43,676 nucleotides of DNA. Origin: Mesorhizobium sp. WSM4306. Its GTDB lineage: Bacteria; Pseudomonadota; Alphaproteobacteria; Rhizobiales; Rhizobiaceae. The translations under genes were made by a program, and so were the position numbers. Location of the stretch: positions 1 to 43,676 of the forward strand of contig NZ_VFTC01000042.1 in assembly GCF_007003975.1 (NCBI RefSeq). The letters are read 5' to 3'. The notes beneath the pieces were generated by a model, which searched no databases, was not told where the DNA came from, and was given only the letters and a program-made list of their open reading frames with translations. Of this stretch, positions 26,459 through 35,442 are shown piece by piece (position 1 is the stretch's first letter; each line of letters begins with the position of its first letter).

Positions 26459-27423
26459 AGGTCCTGGTCAAAGGGGCCGGCGTCGCCGGCCTCACCGCCG
26501 CCTTCGAACTCGCCGCTCGCGGCGCGGCGGTGACCGTTGCCGAGACAGGACCTTGCCTTGGCGGCAATGCGTCATGGTTCGCCGGCGGCATGCTGGCGCC
26601 ATGGTGCGAGCGTGAAAGCGCCGAGCAGCCGGTGCTGGAGCTCGGACGCGATGCCGCCGACTGGTGGGATGCTGCGACGCCCGGCCAGGTGACACGGGCC
26701 GGAACGCTGGTCGTGGCCGCGCCGCGCGATGCGACCGAGCTCGAGCGTTTCGCCAGCCGCACGTCCGGTCATCGGCGTGTCGATGCGGACGAAATCGCGT
26801 TGCTGGAGCCCGACCTCGCCGGCCGCTTCCGCCGCGGACTGCTCTTCCCTTGCGAGGCGCATCTCGACCCGCGCCGGGCGATGACGGCGCTTCATGAAAA
26901 GCTCGTCGCGACGGGGGTCGAATTCCGCTTCGGCACCGACCCCAGGCAGATGTCCGGCTTCGATCACCGCATCGACTGCACTGGAATGGCGGCGGCCGAC
27001 CGTCGGCTGCGCGGCGTTCGCGGCGAAATGCTGATCCTGCGCACGCCTGATGTCTCGCTGTCGCGACCGGTCCGGCTGCTGCATCCGCGCTTTCCGCTCT
27101 ACCTGGTGCCACGCGCCGATCAGCGTTTCATGATCGGCGCAACGATGATCGAAAGCCAATCCGGAGAACCCGTCACGGTGCGTTCGATGATGGAGCTCCT
27201 GAGCGCTGCCTGCGCGCTCCATCCGGCATTCGGCGAGGCCGGCATCGTTGAGACCGGCGTCGGCATTCGGCCTGCCTTTTCCGACAATCTGCCGCGTGTC
27301 GAGGCCCATGGGAGCACGGTAGCGATCAATGGACTTTATCGCCATGGCTTTCTGCTTGCGCCGGCGATGGCACGGCAGGTGGCCGAACTCGTCTTCACTC
27401 ACGAACCCGTGGAGCTTGCCTGA
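26455..27423 (+). CDS. thiO: Glycine oxidase ThiO
   Basis: A 322-residue FAD-dependent oxidase of the DAO family that makes dehydroglycine from glycine for thiazole synthesis. It has an N-terminal dinucleotide-binding motif KGAGVAGLTAAFELAARGAA followed by VTVAETGPCLGGNASWFAGG, and a C-terminal GVGIRPAFSDNLPRVE and INGLYRHGFLLAPAMARQV typical of the fold. The ATG overlaps the thiC stop (ATGA) and its TGA overlaps the thiS start, so translation is probably coupled along the operon. Confidence 0.93.
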
Positions 27424-27620
27424 TGAAACTGACCGTCAACGGCGAAGCGCTTGAGACCGCCGTCACAACGCTGGAGGCGCTGCTCGCGGCGCTCGACTAT
27501 GAAGGCGATTGGCTGGCGACGGCCGTCAACAGCGACCTCGTGCACAAAGCCAGGCGGGCGGAGTTTCAGTTGAGCGACGGCGACCGGATCGAGATCCTCT
27601 CACCGATGCAAGGAGGCTAG
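27423..27620 (+). CDS. thiS: Sulfur carrier protein ThiS
   Basis: A 65-residue ubiquitin-like protein (MKLTVNGEALET, DRIEILSPMQGG). The C-terminal Gly-Gly is required for thiocarboxylate formation and sulfur delivery to the thiazole synthase ThiG. It overlaps the end of thiO by one base and is followed by thiG after an AGGAGG. Confidence 0.94.
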   Translation: MKLTVNGEALETAVTTLEALLAALDYEGDWLATAVNSDLVHKARRAEFQLSDGDRIEILSPMQGG

Positions 27621-27622
27621 TC

Positions 27623-28396
27623 ATGCTCGAACTTCACGGAACGGCGCTTCCCTCCCGCCTGCTTCTCGGCACGGCTCAATATCCTTCCCCGGCCATCCTT
27701 GCCGATGCGGTCAAGGCGTCGGGCACCTCGGTGGTGACCGTGTCCCTGCGCCGCGAGATGGCGGGCGGCAGGGCTGGCGAACAATTCTGGTCGCTGATCC
27801 GTGCGCTCGGCACGAAGATCCTGCCCAACACCGCCGGCTGCCACTCGGTCAAGGAAGCGGTCACGACCGCCAACATGGCGCGGGAAATATTCGGCACCAA
27901 CTGGATCAAGCTCGAAGTGATCGGCAACCACGACACGCTGCAACCGGAGGTGTTCGGCCTGGTCGAAGCCGCCCGCATCCTGTGCGACGACGGCTTTGCG
28001 GTGTTCCCCTACACCACCGACGATCTTGTCGTCGCCGAGCGGCTGCTGGAGGCGGGCTGCCAGGTCCTGATGCCGTGGTGCGCGCCGATCGGTTCCGCCC
28101 TCGGACCGGTCAACCTCCCGGCGCTGCGCTCGATGCGGGGACATTTTCCCGGCGTCCCGCTGATCGTCGACGCGGGCCTCGGCCGGCCGTCGCACGCGGC
28201 GATCGTCATGGAGCTCGGCTTCGACGCCGTGCTCCTGAACACGGCCGTCGCCAAGGCAGCCGATCCGGTCGGCATGGCGCGCGCCTTCGGCAAGGCGGTC
28301 GATGGCGGGCATGAGGCCTTCCTTTCGGGAATGCTCGAACCGCGCGAGGTCGCCGTGCCATCGACGCCGAACATCGGCAGGGCGGTTTTCTCATGA
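27623..28396 (+). CDS. thiG: Thiazole synthase ThiG
   Basis: A 257-residue TIM-barrel enzyme that forms the thiazole phosphate from DXP, dehydroglycine and ThiS-thiocarboxylate. Family motifs are SRLLLGTAQYPSPAILADAV, GTKILPNTAGCHSVKEAVTT, the Schiff-base lysine in NWIKLEVIGNHDTLQPE, VLMPWCAPIGSALGPVN, PLIVDAGLGRPSHAAIVMEL and DAVLLNTAVAKAADPV. The ATG is 2 bp after the thiS stop and has AGGAGG upstream. The reading frame extends further left inside thiS, but homology begins here. Confidence 0.94.
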   Translation: MLELHGTALPSRLLLGTAQYPSPAILADAVKASGTSVVTVSLRREMAGGRAGEQFWSLIRALGTKILPNTAGCHSVKEAVTTANMAREIFGTNWIKLEVIGNHDTLQPEVFGLVEAARILCDDGFAVFPYTTDDLVVAERLLEAGCQVLMPWCAPIGSALGPVNLPALRSMRGHFPGVPLIVDAGLGRPSHAAIVMELGFDAVLLNTAVAKAADPVGMARAFGKAVDGGHEAFLSGMLEPREVAVPSTPNIGRAVFS

Positions 28397-28998
28397 GGCT
28401 CGATCCCTTTTACCTGATCGTCGACAGCGCCGCCTGGATCGAACGGCTGGTGCCGCTCGGCGTCAAGCTGGTGCAGTTGCGCATCAAGGCCATGGACGAG
28501 ACCGGTTTGCGCACCGAGATCCGCAAGGCAAAGGCCGTATGCGCCGCGCAGCGATGCCAGCTCATCGTCAACGACCACTGGCGCCTGGCCATCGAGGAAG
28601 GCTGCGATTTCCTCCATCTCGGCCAGGAGGATTTGCAGACCGCCGACCTCGCGCGGATACGGGCAGCCGGCATGAGGCTCGGGCTCAGCACCCATGATCA
28701 TTCTGAACTGGAAACGGCCATGGCCGCGGAGCCCGACTATATCGCGCTCGGCCCGATCTATCCCACCATCCTGAAAAAGATGAAATGGGCACCGCAAGAG
28801 CTTGAACGGATCAGCGCCTGGAAGCAGCGGGTCACGCCGCTCCCGTTGGTCGCCATTGGCGGCCTCAACACCGACCGGCTCGATGGCGTTTTCGAGGCCG
28901 GCGCGGATAGCGCCGCCGTGGTCACCGACATCACGTTGAATGCCGATCCCGAGACGCGTACGCGGGAATGGATCGAGAAGACAAAGAAATGGCGCTGA
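28393..28998 (+). CDS. thiE: Thiamine-phosphate synthase ThiE
   Basis: A 201-residue TIM-barrel protein that couples HMP-PP with thiazole phosphate. It shows FYLIVDSAAWIERLVPLGVK, LVQLRIKAMDETGLRTEI, LIVNDHWRLAIEEGCDFLHL, GQEDL, LGLSTHDHSELETAMAAEPD, YIALGPIYPT and LVAIGGLN. It is short but within the range of the alpha-proteobacterial type. The start overlaps the thiG stop (ATGA), and thiD begins inside its last codons. Confidence 0.92.
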   Translation: MRLDPFYLIVDSAAWIERLVPLGVKLVQLRIKAMDETGLRTEIRKAKAVCAAQRCQLIVNDHWRLAIEEGCDFLHLGQEDLQTADLARIRAAGMRLGLSTHDHSELETAMAAEPDYIALGPIYPTILKKMKWAPQELERISAWKQRVTPLPLVAIGGLNTDRLDGVFEAGADSAAVVTDITLNADPETRTREWIEKTKKWR

Positions 28999-29750
28999 GG
29001 CGAGAGCCGCATGTGCTTGTCGTCGGCGGATCGGATTCCAGCGGCGGCGCCGGCATCGCACGCGATATCGAGACGATCTCATCCCTTGGCGTGCGCACCT
29101 GCCTTGCGGTGACCGCGATAACGGTGCAGACGCACGACGCCGTCAGCGACATCCAACATCTGCGCCCGGCACTGGTGCGCGATCAGATGCGGGCGGCACT
29201 TGAGGCCAACGAAGTGATGGCCATCAAGATCGGCATGCTCGCAACCGCCGGGGTCATTGCAGCGGTTGCCGCTGTGCTTTCCGAGAATCCGCGCATACCA
29301 GCTGTGCTCGATCCGGTGCTCGCGTCTTCGTCAGGCAGCCTACTTCTGCAAGCGCGCGCGATCGGCACCCTCCAGCGTGAACTCATGCCGCTTTGCCGGC
29401 TAGTCACGCCAAATCTCGTCGAGCTGGCCGTCCTGACCAGCGAGGAAGTGGCTGCGGGCGACGATGACGTGCTGCGTCAAGGAAAGAGATTGCTGGCGGC
29501 CGGACCGTCGGCGCTTTTGCTCAAGGGTGGCCATGCGACGGGGCCCTTATCAACGGATATCCTGCTTCGCTCTCATCACGAACCTGTCCGCTTCAACACC
29601 CCTCGTCTTGCCGGGTCGATGCGCGGGACGGGCTGCATGCTGGCCAGCTCGATCGCCGCGCATCTGGCCAAGGCAAGGCCGCTTGAAGACAGCGTGCGCG
29701 AAGCCAAACGGTTTGTTTTTGAGAAGCTTCAGAAGAATGCTGCCAAATGA
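28989..29750 (+). CDS. thiD: Hydroxymethylpyrimidine/phosphomethylpyrimidine kinase ThiD
   Basis: A 253-residue ribokinase-family enzyme that phosphorylates HMP and HMP-P. The substrate motif VLVVGGSDSSGGAGIARDIE is at the N-terminus and the anion-hole/catalytic motif GSMRGTGCMLASSIAAHLAK at the C-terminus. IKIGMLATAGVI, AVLDPVLASSSG and LVTPNLVELAVL are also typical. The ATG at 28989 overlaps the last codons of thiE. It is the last gene of the thi operon and converges on the relaxase gene 93 bp away. Confidence 0.93.
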   Translation: MALRREPHVLVVGGSDSSGGAGIARDIETISSLGVRTCLAVTAITVQTHDAVSDIQHLRPALVRDQMRAALEANEVMAIKIGMLATAGVIAAVAAVLSENPRIPAVLDPVLASSSGSLLLQARAIGTLQRELMPLCRLVTPNLVELAVLTSEEVAAGDDDVLRQGKRLLAAGPSALLLKGGHATGPLSTDILLRSHHEPVRFNTPRLAGSMRGTGCMLASSIAAHLAKARPLEDSVREAKRFVFEKLQKNAAK

Positions 29751-29843
29751 CCGCAGCTTTCTGAAGCTGGGCAAAAGTCTCGGAAAATCGTCACCAAATT
29801 GCATTCCGCTCCTGGGCTTGGTCTAGGCGACGGTCCAGGCAGA

Positions 29844-31598
29844 TCACAGCCCAAGTCCTCGTTTCCTGCCGAAACTCCAATCCACGCCACCGCTGGCTTG
29901 CACAACGCCAGCGAGGTGACCGCCGAGGTGCTTCTCAATCGACGGTGACCAAGGCACGAGTCTGAAACCCAACCCGTCATCGATCATCGCAATCCGGCCG
30001 GAGGCGAGCGAAAAACGCTGGCGATAGCAGCCAGCTATATGATCTCCTGCCGCGGATTTCTGCAGCGGCAATTTCAGACGGGCCGAAAGCTTCTCCCCAA
30101 AGGCATCAAGCTCCCGTTGCCGGAGGGTCACAAGAAGGTTTCGGTCAAACGTGATCCGCTGGTCCTGGCGCCTTGCAAAGCCCGCGTCAACGAGATAGTC
30201 GGCTCGCTCATCCATTGCTTTCTTCACTTGCGCACCAAAGCCGCCTTCCCCCAGTTTGGCTGGCTCGGATGCAACGAGTTGGCGATCAAGCCAGGTCGTG
30301 CCGCCGGCACGGATTTGCTCCCCGATTGAGAGATCGGATCGGACAGCGAGCGAAACACGGCCGCGCCCCTTCGCATCGTCGTAGGCCCGAAGCTCGACAA
30401 TGGATCCCGGCGCTGAATCTCCAGTCGCATCGAGATCATGGAACCTGATGTGATGAGTGCGGCCATCGATGCTGTCGACGATGGCGTAAGCCGAGCCGCG
30501 GAGTTCATCGTAAAGGCCGCGTTCCAGGAGACGTCCGATGACCGGAGTTGCGCTCTGCTCGCCAGCAAGCACGTATTCGACAGCACCTCTGTCGAGCCGG
30601 TTCTCAGCGAGGCTGCGATGCATGCGCCTTATGATGTCGCCCCGCTCGCCAAGCCCCCGCAAGGTTATCTCGGCCTGTTCTGCCATCGTCCACTGACCAG
30701 GACGGATTTCGTCGGCAAGTCCCAAGGCCTCCAGCTTGCGCAGCCGACCGACCTTCAGCGTCAGATATTCGTCGGGCTGCTGGTCTGGTGAAGGCGCGAC
30801 GTCGATAATGCCATATCGGCCGGCATCGCGAACAAGCTGCCGGTCGAGTTGCGTCCAACGTTCTGACTCGATCTGCTGAAGGAGCGACCGCCGGATGTCG
30901 AGATCAGTGCGAGGACCAAGCTCCTGAGTGATCAAGTCCTGTGCGCGGCCGCGCATGCCATCTTTGATGTAGTCGCGCGAGATGACGAGGTCTTGACCGT
31001 CATCTGCTCGGCCGCGAAGGATGACATGGACATGTGGATTATCGGTGTTCCAATGATCGACCGCCAGCCAATCAAGTTTCGTCCCGAGATCCTTTTCCAC
31101 TTGGGCCATTAGCTCGCGAGTGAACCCTCTCAGGTCAGCCATTTCGACGGCGTCTTCTGGCGAGGCGATGAAGCGAAAATGATGCCGGTCGTTCTTACAG
31201 CGCTCCGCAAAATCCTTCACGTCCACGACTTCGGTTTCCGGTCCGAACACGCGCGCCGTCTCGCCGTCGCGGGTGACGCCCTCGCGACGTAGATAATTCA
31301 GATGTCTAGCGAGTGGCCCATTCTGTCCCCTGTGGCGGACCACCAGCGCCTTGACCGTCACTGAGCGAGAGCGGATGGTGATCAGGCGATTGGCACGGAT
31401 GCTCGCAACATGGCCGCGCCCGAAGCGAGAGCCGCGCCCGGCCGTGATCCTCCCGTCACGCGAGATGCGCCCGCCAGCTTTCTGCGCGGCGGCGAGCGCC
31501 TGGGCGATGAAGGGCCTTGACCGTTGGTCCTGGCGTGAGCGGACGCGGCCGGGCCGAATACGGAAATGCTCGTCGCGGCTCACCGGCGATTGGCCCAC
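29844..31598 (-). CDS. rlxS: RlxS-like relaxase/mobilisation nuclease (DUF3363)
   Basis: A 584-residue protein with a VirD2-like N-terminal relaxase domain and the C-terminal DUF3363 region. It begins with the Arg-rich stretch FRIRPGRVRSRQDQRSRPFI and QALAAAQKAGG, followed by LARHLNYLRREGVTRDGETA and HHFRFIASPEDAVEMADLRG. The HUH-like metal motif is DHWNTDNPHVHVILRGRADD. This is the family of the Mesorhizobium ICEMlSym relaxase RlxS, which nicks oriT and pilots the strand into the recipient. The start codon is GTG (31596-31598) with a weak ribosome binding site; homologues start at about this point. Upstream is a candidate oriT, and traF and lytic transglycosylase genes lie in the same orientation. 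Confidence 0.88.
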   Translation of the reverse strand: MGQSPVSRDEHFRIRPGRVRSRQDQRSRPFIAQALAAAQKAGGRISRDGRITAGRGSRFGRGHVASIRANRLITIRSRSVTVKALVVRHRGQNGPLARHLNYLRREGVTRDGETARVFGPETEVVDVKDFAERCKNDRHHFRFIASPEDAVEMADLRGFTRELMAQVEKDLGTKLDWLAVDHWNTDNPHVHVILRGRADDGQDLVISRDYIKDGMRGRAQDLITQELGPRTDLDIRRSLLQQIESERWTQLDRQLVRDAGRYGIIDVAPSPDQQPDEYLTLKVGRLRKLEALGLADEIRPGQWTMAEQAEITLRGLGERGDIIRRMHRSLAENRLDRGAVEYVLAGEQSATPVIGRLLERGLYDELRGSAYAIVDSIDGRTHHIRFHDLDATGDSAPGSIVELRAYDDAKGRGRVSLAVRSDLSIGEQIRAGGTTWLDRQLVASEPAKLGEGGFGAQVKKAMDERADYLVDAGFARRQDQRITFDRNLLVTLRQRELDAFGEKLSARLKLPLQKSAAGDHIAGCYRQRFSLASGRIAMIDDGLGFRLVPWSPSIEKHLGGHLAGVVQASGGVDWSFGRKRGLGL

Positions 31599-31639
31599 GA
31601 GGTGCTATTTCCACTGAATTGATTGAAGAAAAGCGCCTC

Positions 31640-31730
31640 TGGCGATGTGTTGGCATCGCACGCGATGTGCGAAAAATTACAAAAAGGCCAATCTAAACAA
31701 CCAACCGACCGAGCCGCACATCGCGGCCTT
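31640..31730. other. Candidate oriT / relaxase-binding region
   Basis: In the gene-free stretch upstream of rlxS, GCGATGTG occurs twice in direct orientation (31642-31649, 31662-31669) and once inverted as CACATCGC (31717-31724). Around these lie the dyads CATCGC-AC-GCGATG (31654-31667) and GCCGC-ACATC-GCGGC (31713-31727), separated by an A/T-rich tract. Repeats of this kind next to a relaxase gene are typical of transfer origins. No nick site can be assigned. Confidence 0.4.
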
Positions 31731-31830
31731 TTATCTTGCCATCCCTCCCCGACTTCCCCGATGAACTGCACTCCCGCCGCTAATCGCGCGACAGAACAGG
31801 CCGGAGTGCGATTTGCGACAGATCCAGCGA

Positions 31831-32742
31831 TCATCGCGATGCACCGAGAGATCGTGCGATGAAGAGGTTTTTCGCAGACGGCTTCAGTGAGGAGTCAGCA
31901 TCTTTCGGCGCAGTATACGGCGCCGGTTCAAGCGCCGTCAGATCGTTCACCGCAGTGTCGATCCGCGACGGCATGTCGGCTGAACGGATCTCCGTGAACA
32001 CAGTCTGGTCGACGCGATCGACGCCTCCGCTGCCGCGCGAAACGGCGTCATTTATCGCAGTAGCGCCGCGCTCAAAAAGCCGCGGCCGATCTGCGCTAGA
32101 ATCGCTTCCCAATCTGCGCGAGCGGGACGGAATCTCAACCGCTCCGTTGATCAGCGGCATAAGCTTCGCAACGTAGTCGATTGTCTCACGGGGCAGCCGG
32201 CGACCGTTGGAAAGATGCTCCTGATAGCGTTGAGGTCCGGCATTGTAGGCGGCGAGAAATCCCTTCGGACCAAACCGGTCGAGCATCTCGCGGAGATAGC
32301 CCGCTCCGGCCAGGATGTTGTCACGGGGCGCGAATGGATCGTTGCCGAGATTGTGTTTGATGCGCAGGTCTTCCCACGTGGTGGGCATGATCTGCATCAA
32401 GCCCATTGCGCCTTCGGACGAGACGGCGCGGGCATCCCCGCCGCTCTCGACATGCATCACGGCGCGGATCAGGCGCTCGGGAAGATCAAAACGTTTGGCG
32501 GCCTCACAGATGTAACCGGACCACTCTCCGCTGGCACCGACCGCTCTTCCGGCGCAGGATTTTAGCGCCGATTGCGGCGGTGCTTCCGCCGGGTAGGCCG
32601 CACAATCAAGCATGAGCAACGTGCATACCGATAGCATCGCCATGCACTGGCGAACGGTACCGCGCGCACCACTTTCCCGACACGCCGACAGCCTGCCGCC
32701 GTGCTCGCTTCCGTCAAGGGCAAGGCTTCGCCGACCGGACAT
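31831..32742 (-). CDS. Lytic transglycosylase (SLT domain), transfer-associated
   Basis: A secreted peptidoglycan hydrolase of about 303 residues. The SLT/lysozyme-like domain shows RLIRAVMHVESGGDARAVSS (catalytic Glu), EGAMGLMQIMPTTWEDL, NILAGAGYLREMLDRFG and FLAAYNAGPQRYQEH. Before it is a hydrophobic signal-like segment MAMLSVCTLLMLDCAAYPAE. Two starts are possible: ATG 32742 (GGGAAG nearby, long n-region) and ATG 32643 at the signal peptide (no clear ribosome binding site). In conjugative elements such enzymes open the cell wall locally for the transfer channel. It is in line with traF and rlxS. Confidence 0.85.
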   Translation of the reverse strand: MSGRRSLALDGSEHGGRLSACRESGARGTVRQCMAMLSVCTLLMLDCAAYPAEAPPQSALKSCAGRAVGASGEWSGYICEAAKRFDLPERLIRAVMHVESGGDARAVSSEGAMGLMQIMPTTWEDLRIKHNLGNDPFAPRDNILAGAGYLREMLDRFGPKGFLAAYNAGPQRYQEHLSNGRRLPRETIDYVAKLMPLINGAVEIPSRSRRLGSDSSADRPRLFERGATAINDAVSRGSGGVDRVDQTVFTEIRSADMPSRIDTAVNDLTALEPAPYTAPKDADSSLKPSAKNLFIARSLGASR

Positions 32743-32925
32743 GCTTCCCAGGTGTGGCAGCGCAAACAAGACATCAATCGATGGAGAAGCAGCCGGCCGC
32801 CCTTGACCTTCGCTGCGCGCGCCGGCCGCCTGACGGGCGATCGGGTCGAAGGGTTTGACCAGCGCCCGATCGATCAAAGGGTTTGAACATGCAGGGCTGA
32901 TGTAGCGCGATCGAGGCATTGGACT

Positions 32926-33252
32926 TCAGGCTCGCTCTTCGCGCTTCGAGGGTCGGCTCCAGTGCAGGTTCCAGACGTCCTTTTCGGTGGCAGCCTGGAA
33001 CAGGTTCGCGCGGATCGGCTGCGTGAACGACGGGTCGTCGATGAGCACAGAGAGATACGCGCCCGCCTTCTCACCGGTGCGGTCCCATGCCGCGCCGATT
33101 TCGACGCCGTCGCAATAGATGCGGTGTTCGGGCGCGTGTTTAGCGTCTGATTTCTCGACAGGCAGGATGGAAAGCTTGGCGTCGATCGTCAGCGTGCAGA
33201 TGTTGCCGAAGAAGCCGTCGTCGTTGCGTGTAAAGATGCCGATCTGACTCAT
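32926..33252 (-). CDS. DUF736 family protein
   Basis: A 108-residue protein starting MSQIGIFTRNDDGFFGNICT, with IYCDGVEIGAAWDRTGEKAG, YLSVLIDDPSF and a basic C-terminus. DUF736 proteins are small, common on rhizobial plasmids and ICEs next to transfer genes, and have no established role. The ATG has AGGAG in front. It lies between traF and the lytic transglycosylase. A second full copy (39885-40196) and a remnant (about 40509-40775) occur in this window. Confidence 0.9.
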   Translation of the reverse strand: MSQIGIFTRNDDGFFGNICTLTIDAKLSILPVEKSDAKHAPEHRIYCDGVEIGAAWDRTGEKAGAYLSVLIDDPSFTQPIRANLFQAATEKDVWNLHWSRPSKREERA

Positions 33253-33286
33253 GCTGATCTCCTTTCGTGGTGGGGGAAACGAGCCG

Positions 33287-33847
33287 TCACGGCTCGCCGG
33301 TAGCCGGTTCGCCGGAAGCATCCGGTGCCGTAGGAATGCGGTCGACGGTCCAGAGAGAAACCGCCCGACCAACGATGGCGGTGACTGGCAGCGGGCCGAA
33401 ATAGCGGTTGTCAAAACTGTCGGCGGCATCCCAGTTCATGAGGAATACTTCGCCGTCGACAAGCACACGGCAGCCTTGCCAGGCGGGCAGTGGTCGGCCA
33501 CGACTGTCGCGCTCGTGCGCATATCCAAAGGTCTTGCCGTGCACGATGATGGCCGCCCCTTGGCGGCAGACGGTTTCACCGCCGAGCGCCAGGACGTGCT
33601 TCAAGAGCGGTACGCCGTGCGGCAGATATCGTCGCTCAGCGAGGAAGCTCGCCAGCGGTTCGGGCGGCATGACGACGGCGAGATCGCCGACACCGATCCC
33701 GTGAGCTGATTGGACGCGATAGAGCCCGATCGGAACGCTCGCAGACGCGTTCCAGATCACCCAGGGAGCATGTCTGCTCAAGGCCGGGCCGACGGTCAAC
33801 GCCGCACCAGCGAGCATTGCTGCGACGATCTTGCCGCGCGCGCTCAT
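33287..33847 (-). CDS. traF: TraF-type conjugative signal peptidase (S26 family)
   Basis: A 186-residue protein with an N-terminal membrane segment (IVAAMLAGAALTVGPALS), the S26 serine region NASASVPIGLYRVQ, the lysine region HGVPLLKHVLALGGETV and the late motif VFLMNWDAADSFDNRYFGPL. TraF processes conjugative pilin in the periplasm. The ATG at 33847 overlaps the stop codon of the DUF2840 gene (ATGA), so the two are translationally coupled; an upstream in-frame GTG is less likely. Confidence 0.9.
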   Translation of the reverse strand: MSARGKIVAAMLAGAALTVGPALSRHAPWVIWNASASVPIGLYRVQSAHGIGVGDLAVVMPPEPLASFLAERRYLPHGVPLLKHVLALGGETVCRQGAAIIVHGKTFGYAHERDSRGRPLPAWQGCRVLVDGEVFLMNWDAADSFDNRYFGPLPVTAIVGRAVSLWTVDRIPTAPDASGEPATGEP

Positions 33848-34308
33848 GGCTCGATCCGCCGGCGCAACAGCCACGCTTCATGCCGCTGCCGTGTGTACGG
33901 CCGAGGGTTCTCGCGAGTCGCGAGACGGCTGTGGACGTGCCGCCAATATTCCGGCGAGACGTCGACGGCATCGATGCCGATTGCTTCGATAGCGTCGATG
34001 ACCAGCAGCACGCGCTCGACGTTCGGCCAGCCAATGGCGGTCAGCAGGATGTCGGCGCCGGGCCGCACATAGGCGACGGTCGAGCAGCGCTTGCGGGCGC
34101 CGACAGCGCGCAGAATGTCGATGCGCGAGGCGATGGTGCCGAAATCGTTGGCCGTCCAGCGGACGAACGCGAAGATGCTGCCAGGCGCGAAAGCGACGAC
34201 GCGCCGGCTTCTGTCGATAATCCTGTTCTCGACGGTTTTGCCGAAGCGGATGTAGTTCTCGATCCGCTTCTTCAGCCAGAGCAGTTCAACATAGGTGAGC
34301 TCGCTCAT
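33844..34308 (-). CDS. DUF2840 family protein
   Basis: A 154-residue protein starting MSELTYVELLWLKKRIENYI, with FAPGSIFAFVRWTANDFGTI and VRPGADILLTAIGWPNVERV, a pattern conserved next to traF in rhizobial ICEs. No biochemical role is known to me. The ATG at 34308 is preceded by GGGAGGACGGC. In the arrangement I recall from related elements, a ParA gene usually precedes it; here only 244 bp of iteron-like DNA separates it from repA. Confidence 0.8.
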   Translation of the reverse strand: MSELTYVELLWLKKRIENYIRFGKTVENRIIDRSRRVVAFAPGSIFAFVRWTANDFGTIASRIDILRAVGARKRCSTVAYVRPGADILLTAIGWPNVERVLLVIDAIEAIGIDAVDVSPEYWRHVHSRLATRENPRPYTRQRHEAWLLRRRIEP

Positions 34309-34456
34309 GCCGTCCTCCCTTGTGGGAGGATCCCGCCAGATGCGAACCGGTAGCCTCGTGGCCAAGGTCGTTCATAGGCGTTCGGAACTGCACGTCCCGT
34401 TAGAAAGAATCCGGAGGATTCTAAGTTAGATAAGTTAGCGGCGCGAATTCGGCTTC

Positions 34457-34547
34457 CGGTTCCGTGGGTTGAGGAGCGTTCGGGTTCCCTAAATGACGAG
34501 GATCGGGTTCCCGAAATTCCATGCCGTCGGGTTCCTGAAATGACGAG
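34457..34547. repeat. Iteron-like direct repeats (candidate oriV)
   Basis: CGGGTTCCCTAAATGACGAG (34481-34500), CGGGTTCCCGAAATTCC (34504-34520) and CGGGTTCCTGAAATGACGAG (34528-34547), spaced 23-24 bp, with a weaker copy starting near 34457. Regular spacing of about two helical turns directly downstream of a replication-initiator gene suggests RepA binding sites. Confidence 0.5.
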
Positions 34548-34552
34548 TTGAT

Positions 34553-35418
34553 TCACAGGCTGTCCTCCGACGTCCTTGTCTTCCTGAAGCGGTTGAACGG
34601 ATCCCGGTGACAGGCCTTGAAGGTGAGCAGCGGCTCGCCGGTTTGGGTTGCGCCAAGTGCAAGGCAATAACCTGGGAGGGATTGCCGGCGAACGATGCCG
34701 CGAACTTCGAAGGCGAAGCGCTTGTAGGCTGAGAGGCTGCCGGATTTGATGTGGAGATGGCGGAGGTAAACGACCAGCCGTGCGCCTGTCGGCCGCCATG
34801 TTTTCGCACGAGGCGATAGAGCCAACGCTCGATGCCGCCGGTCAGGTCGAAATAGGCGCGGTCGATGGTAAGCACGAAGGCGTCGATCATGATGCCGGCG
34901 TAGAACCAATCGGGTAGGACGAGTTCGATGCCGAGCGGTCGTCCGCGATGGTCGGCCCGCTCCTTCCATTCGTTTATCCATGAGAAGCGGTGCATGCGCC
35001 GCTCGGTCGGCTGACGGATCGAGGTGGCGACCGTGGTCGACTGAAGCCGGTCGAGTGCAGCCTTGAGCAGCAGATATTCCCGGGCTGACGTGCCGCGGCC
35101 GACGAAGGTCAGGATCTCATGTGGCGTTGCCGCCATCATGCGCGAGGTTCGCAACCCATTGTCACGGGCATCCACAATCTGCGAGGCGGCCCAGATCAGA
35201 ATGTCCGCATCCCAGATCGTCGCCATACCGTGTTCGATAGTCGCCTCGACGCGGATGGCGACTTGGCCCATGCGGAAATCGATCGGCGTGATGCGGCGCG
35301 ATTTGGCGAGCGAGAAGAACGGCCAGGCCATCAGATCCTGCGCATCGCGCAACGCCATCTTGCCGGGGCGCGCATGAAACAGCGCAATCGGTTCCAGGTC
35401 GGACTGTGGGGGCCGCAT
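34553..35418 (-). pseudogene. repA: RepA-type replication initiator, frameshifted
   Basis: The N-terminal two thirds read in one frame from the ATG at 35418: DAQDLMAWPFFSLAKSRRIT, MATIWDADILIWAASQIVDA, GLELVLPDWFY-like ELVLPDWFYAGIMIDAFVLT, YFDLTGGIERWLYRLVRKHG, GRQAHGWSF. At about 34768 homology moves by -1 into another frame: YLRHLHIKSGSLSAYKRFAF, EVRGIVRRQSLPGYCLALGA, ending at 34553. The unshifted frame continues to 34489 but only translates the iteron-like DNA. A missing T in TCGTTT(T)ACC would restore the family sequence, so this is either a 1-nt deletion, a sequencing error or, less likely, recoding. Replication initiators of this type are common in ICE recombination modules next to the AlpA-like gene. 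Confidence 0.75.
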
Positions 35419-35442
35419 AGCAGTTCCTCGAACCTGGATGTC

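Noticed and set aside
34489..34552. C-terminal extension of the unshifted repA frame
   Set aside because: It only translates the iteron-like repeats; family similarity lies in the other frame and stops at 34553.
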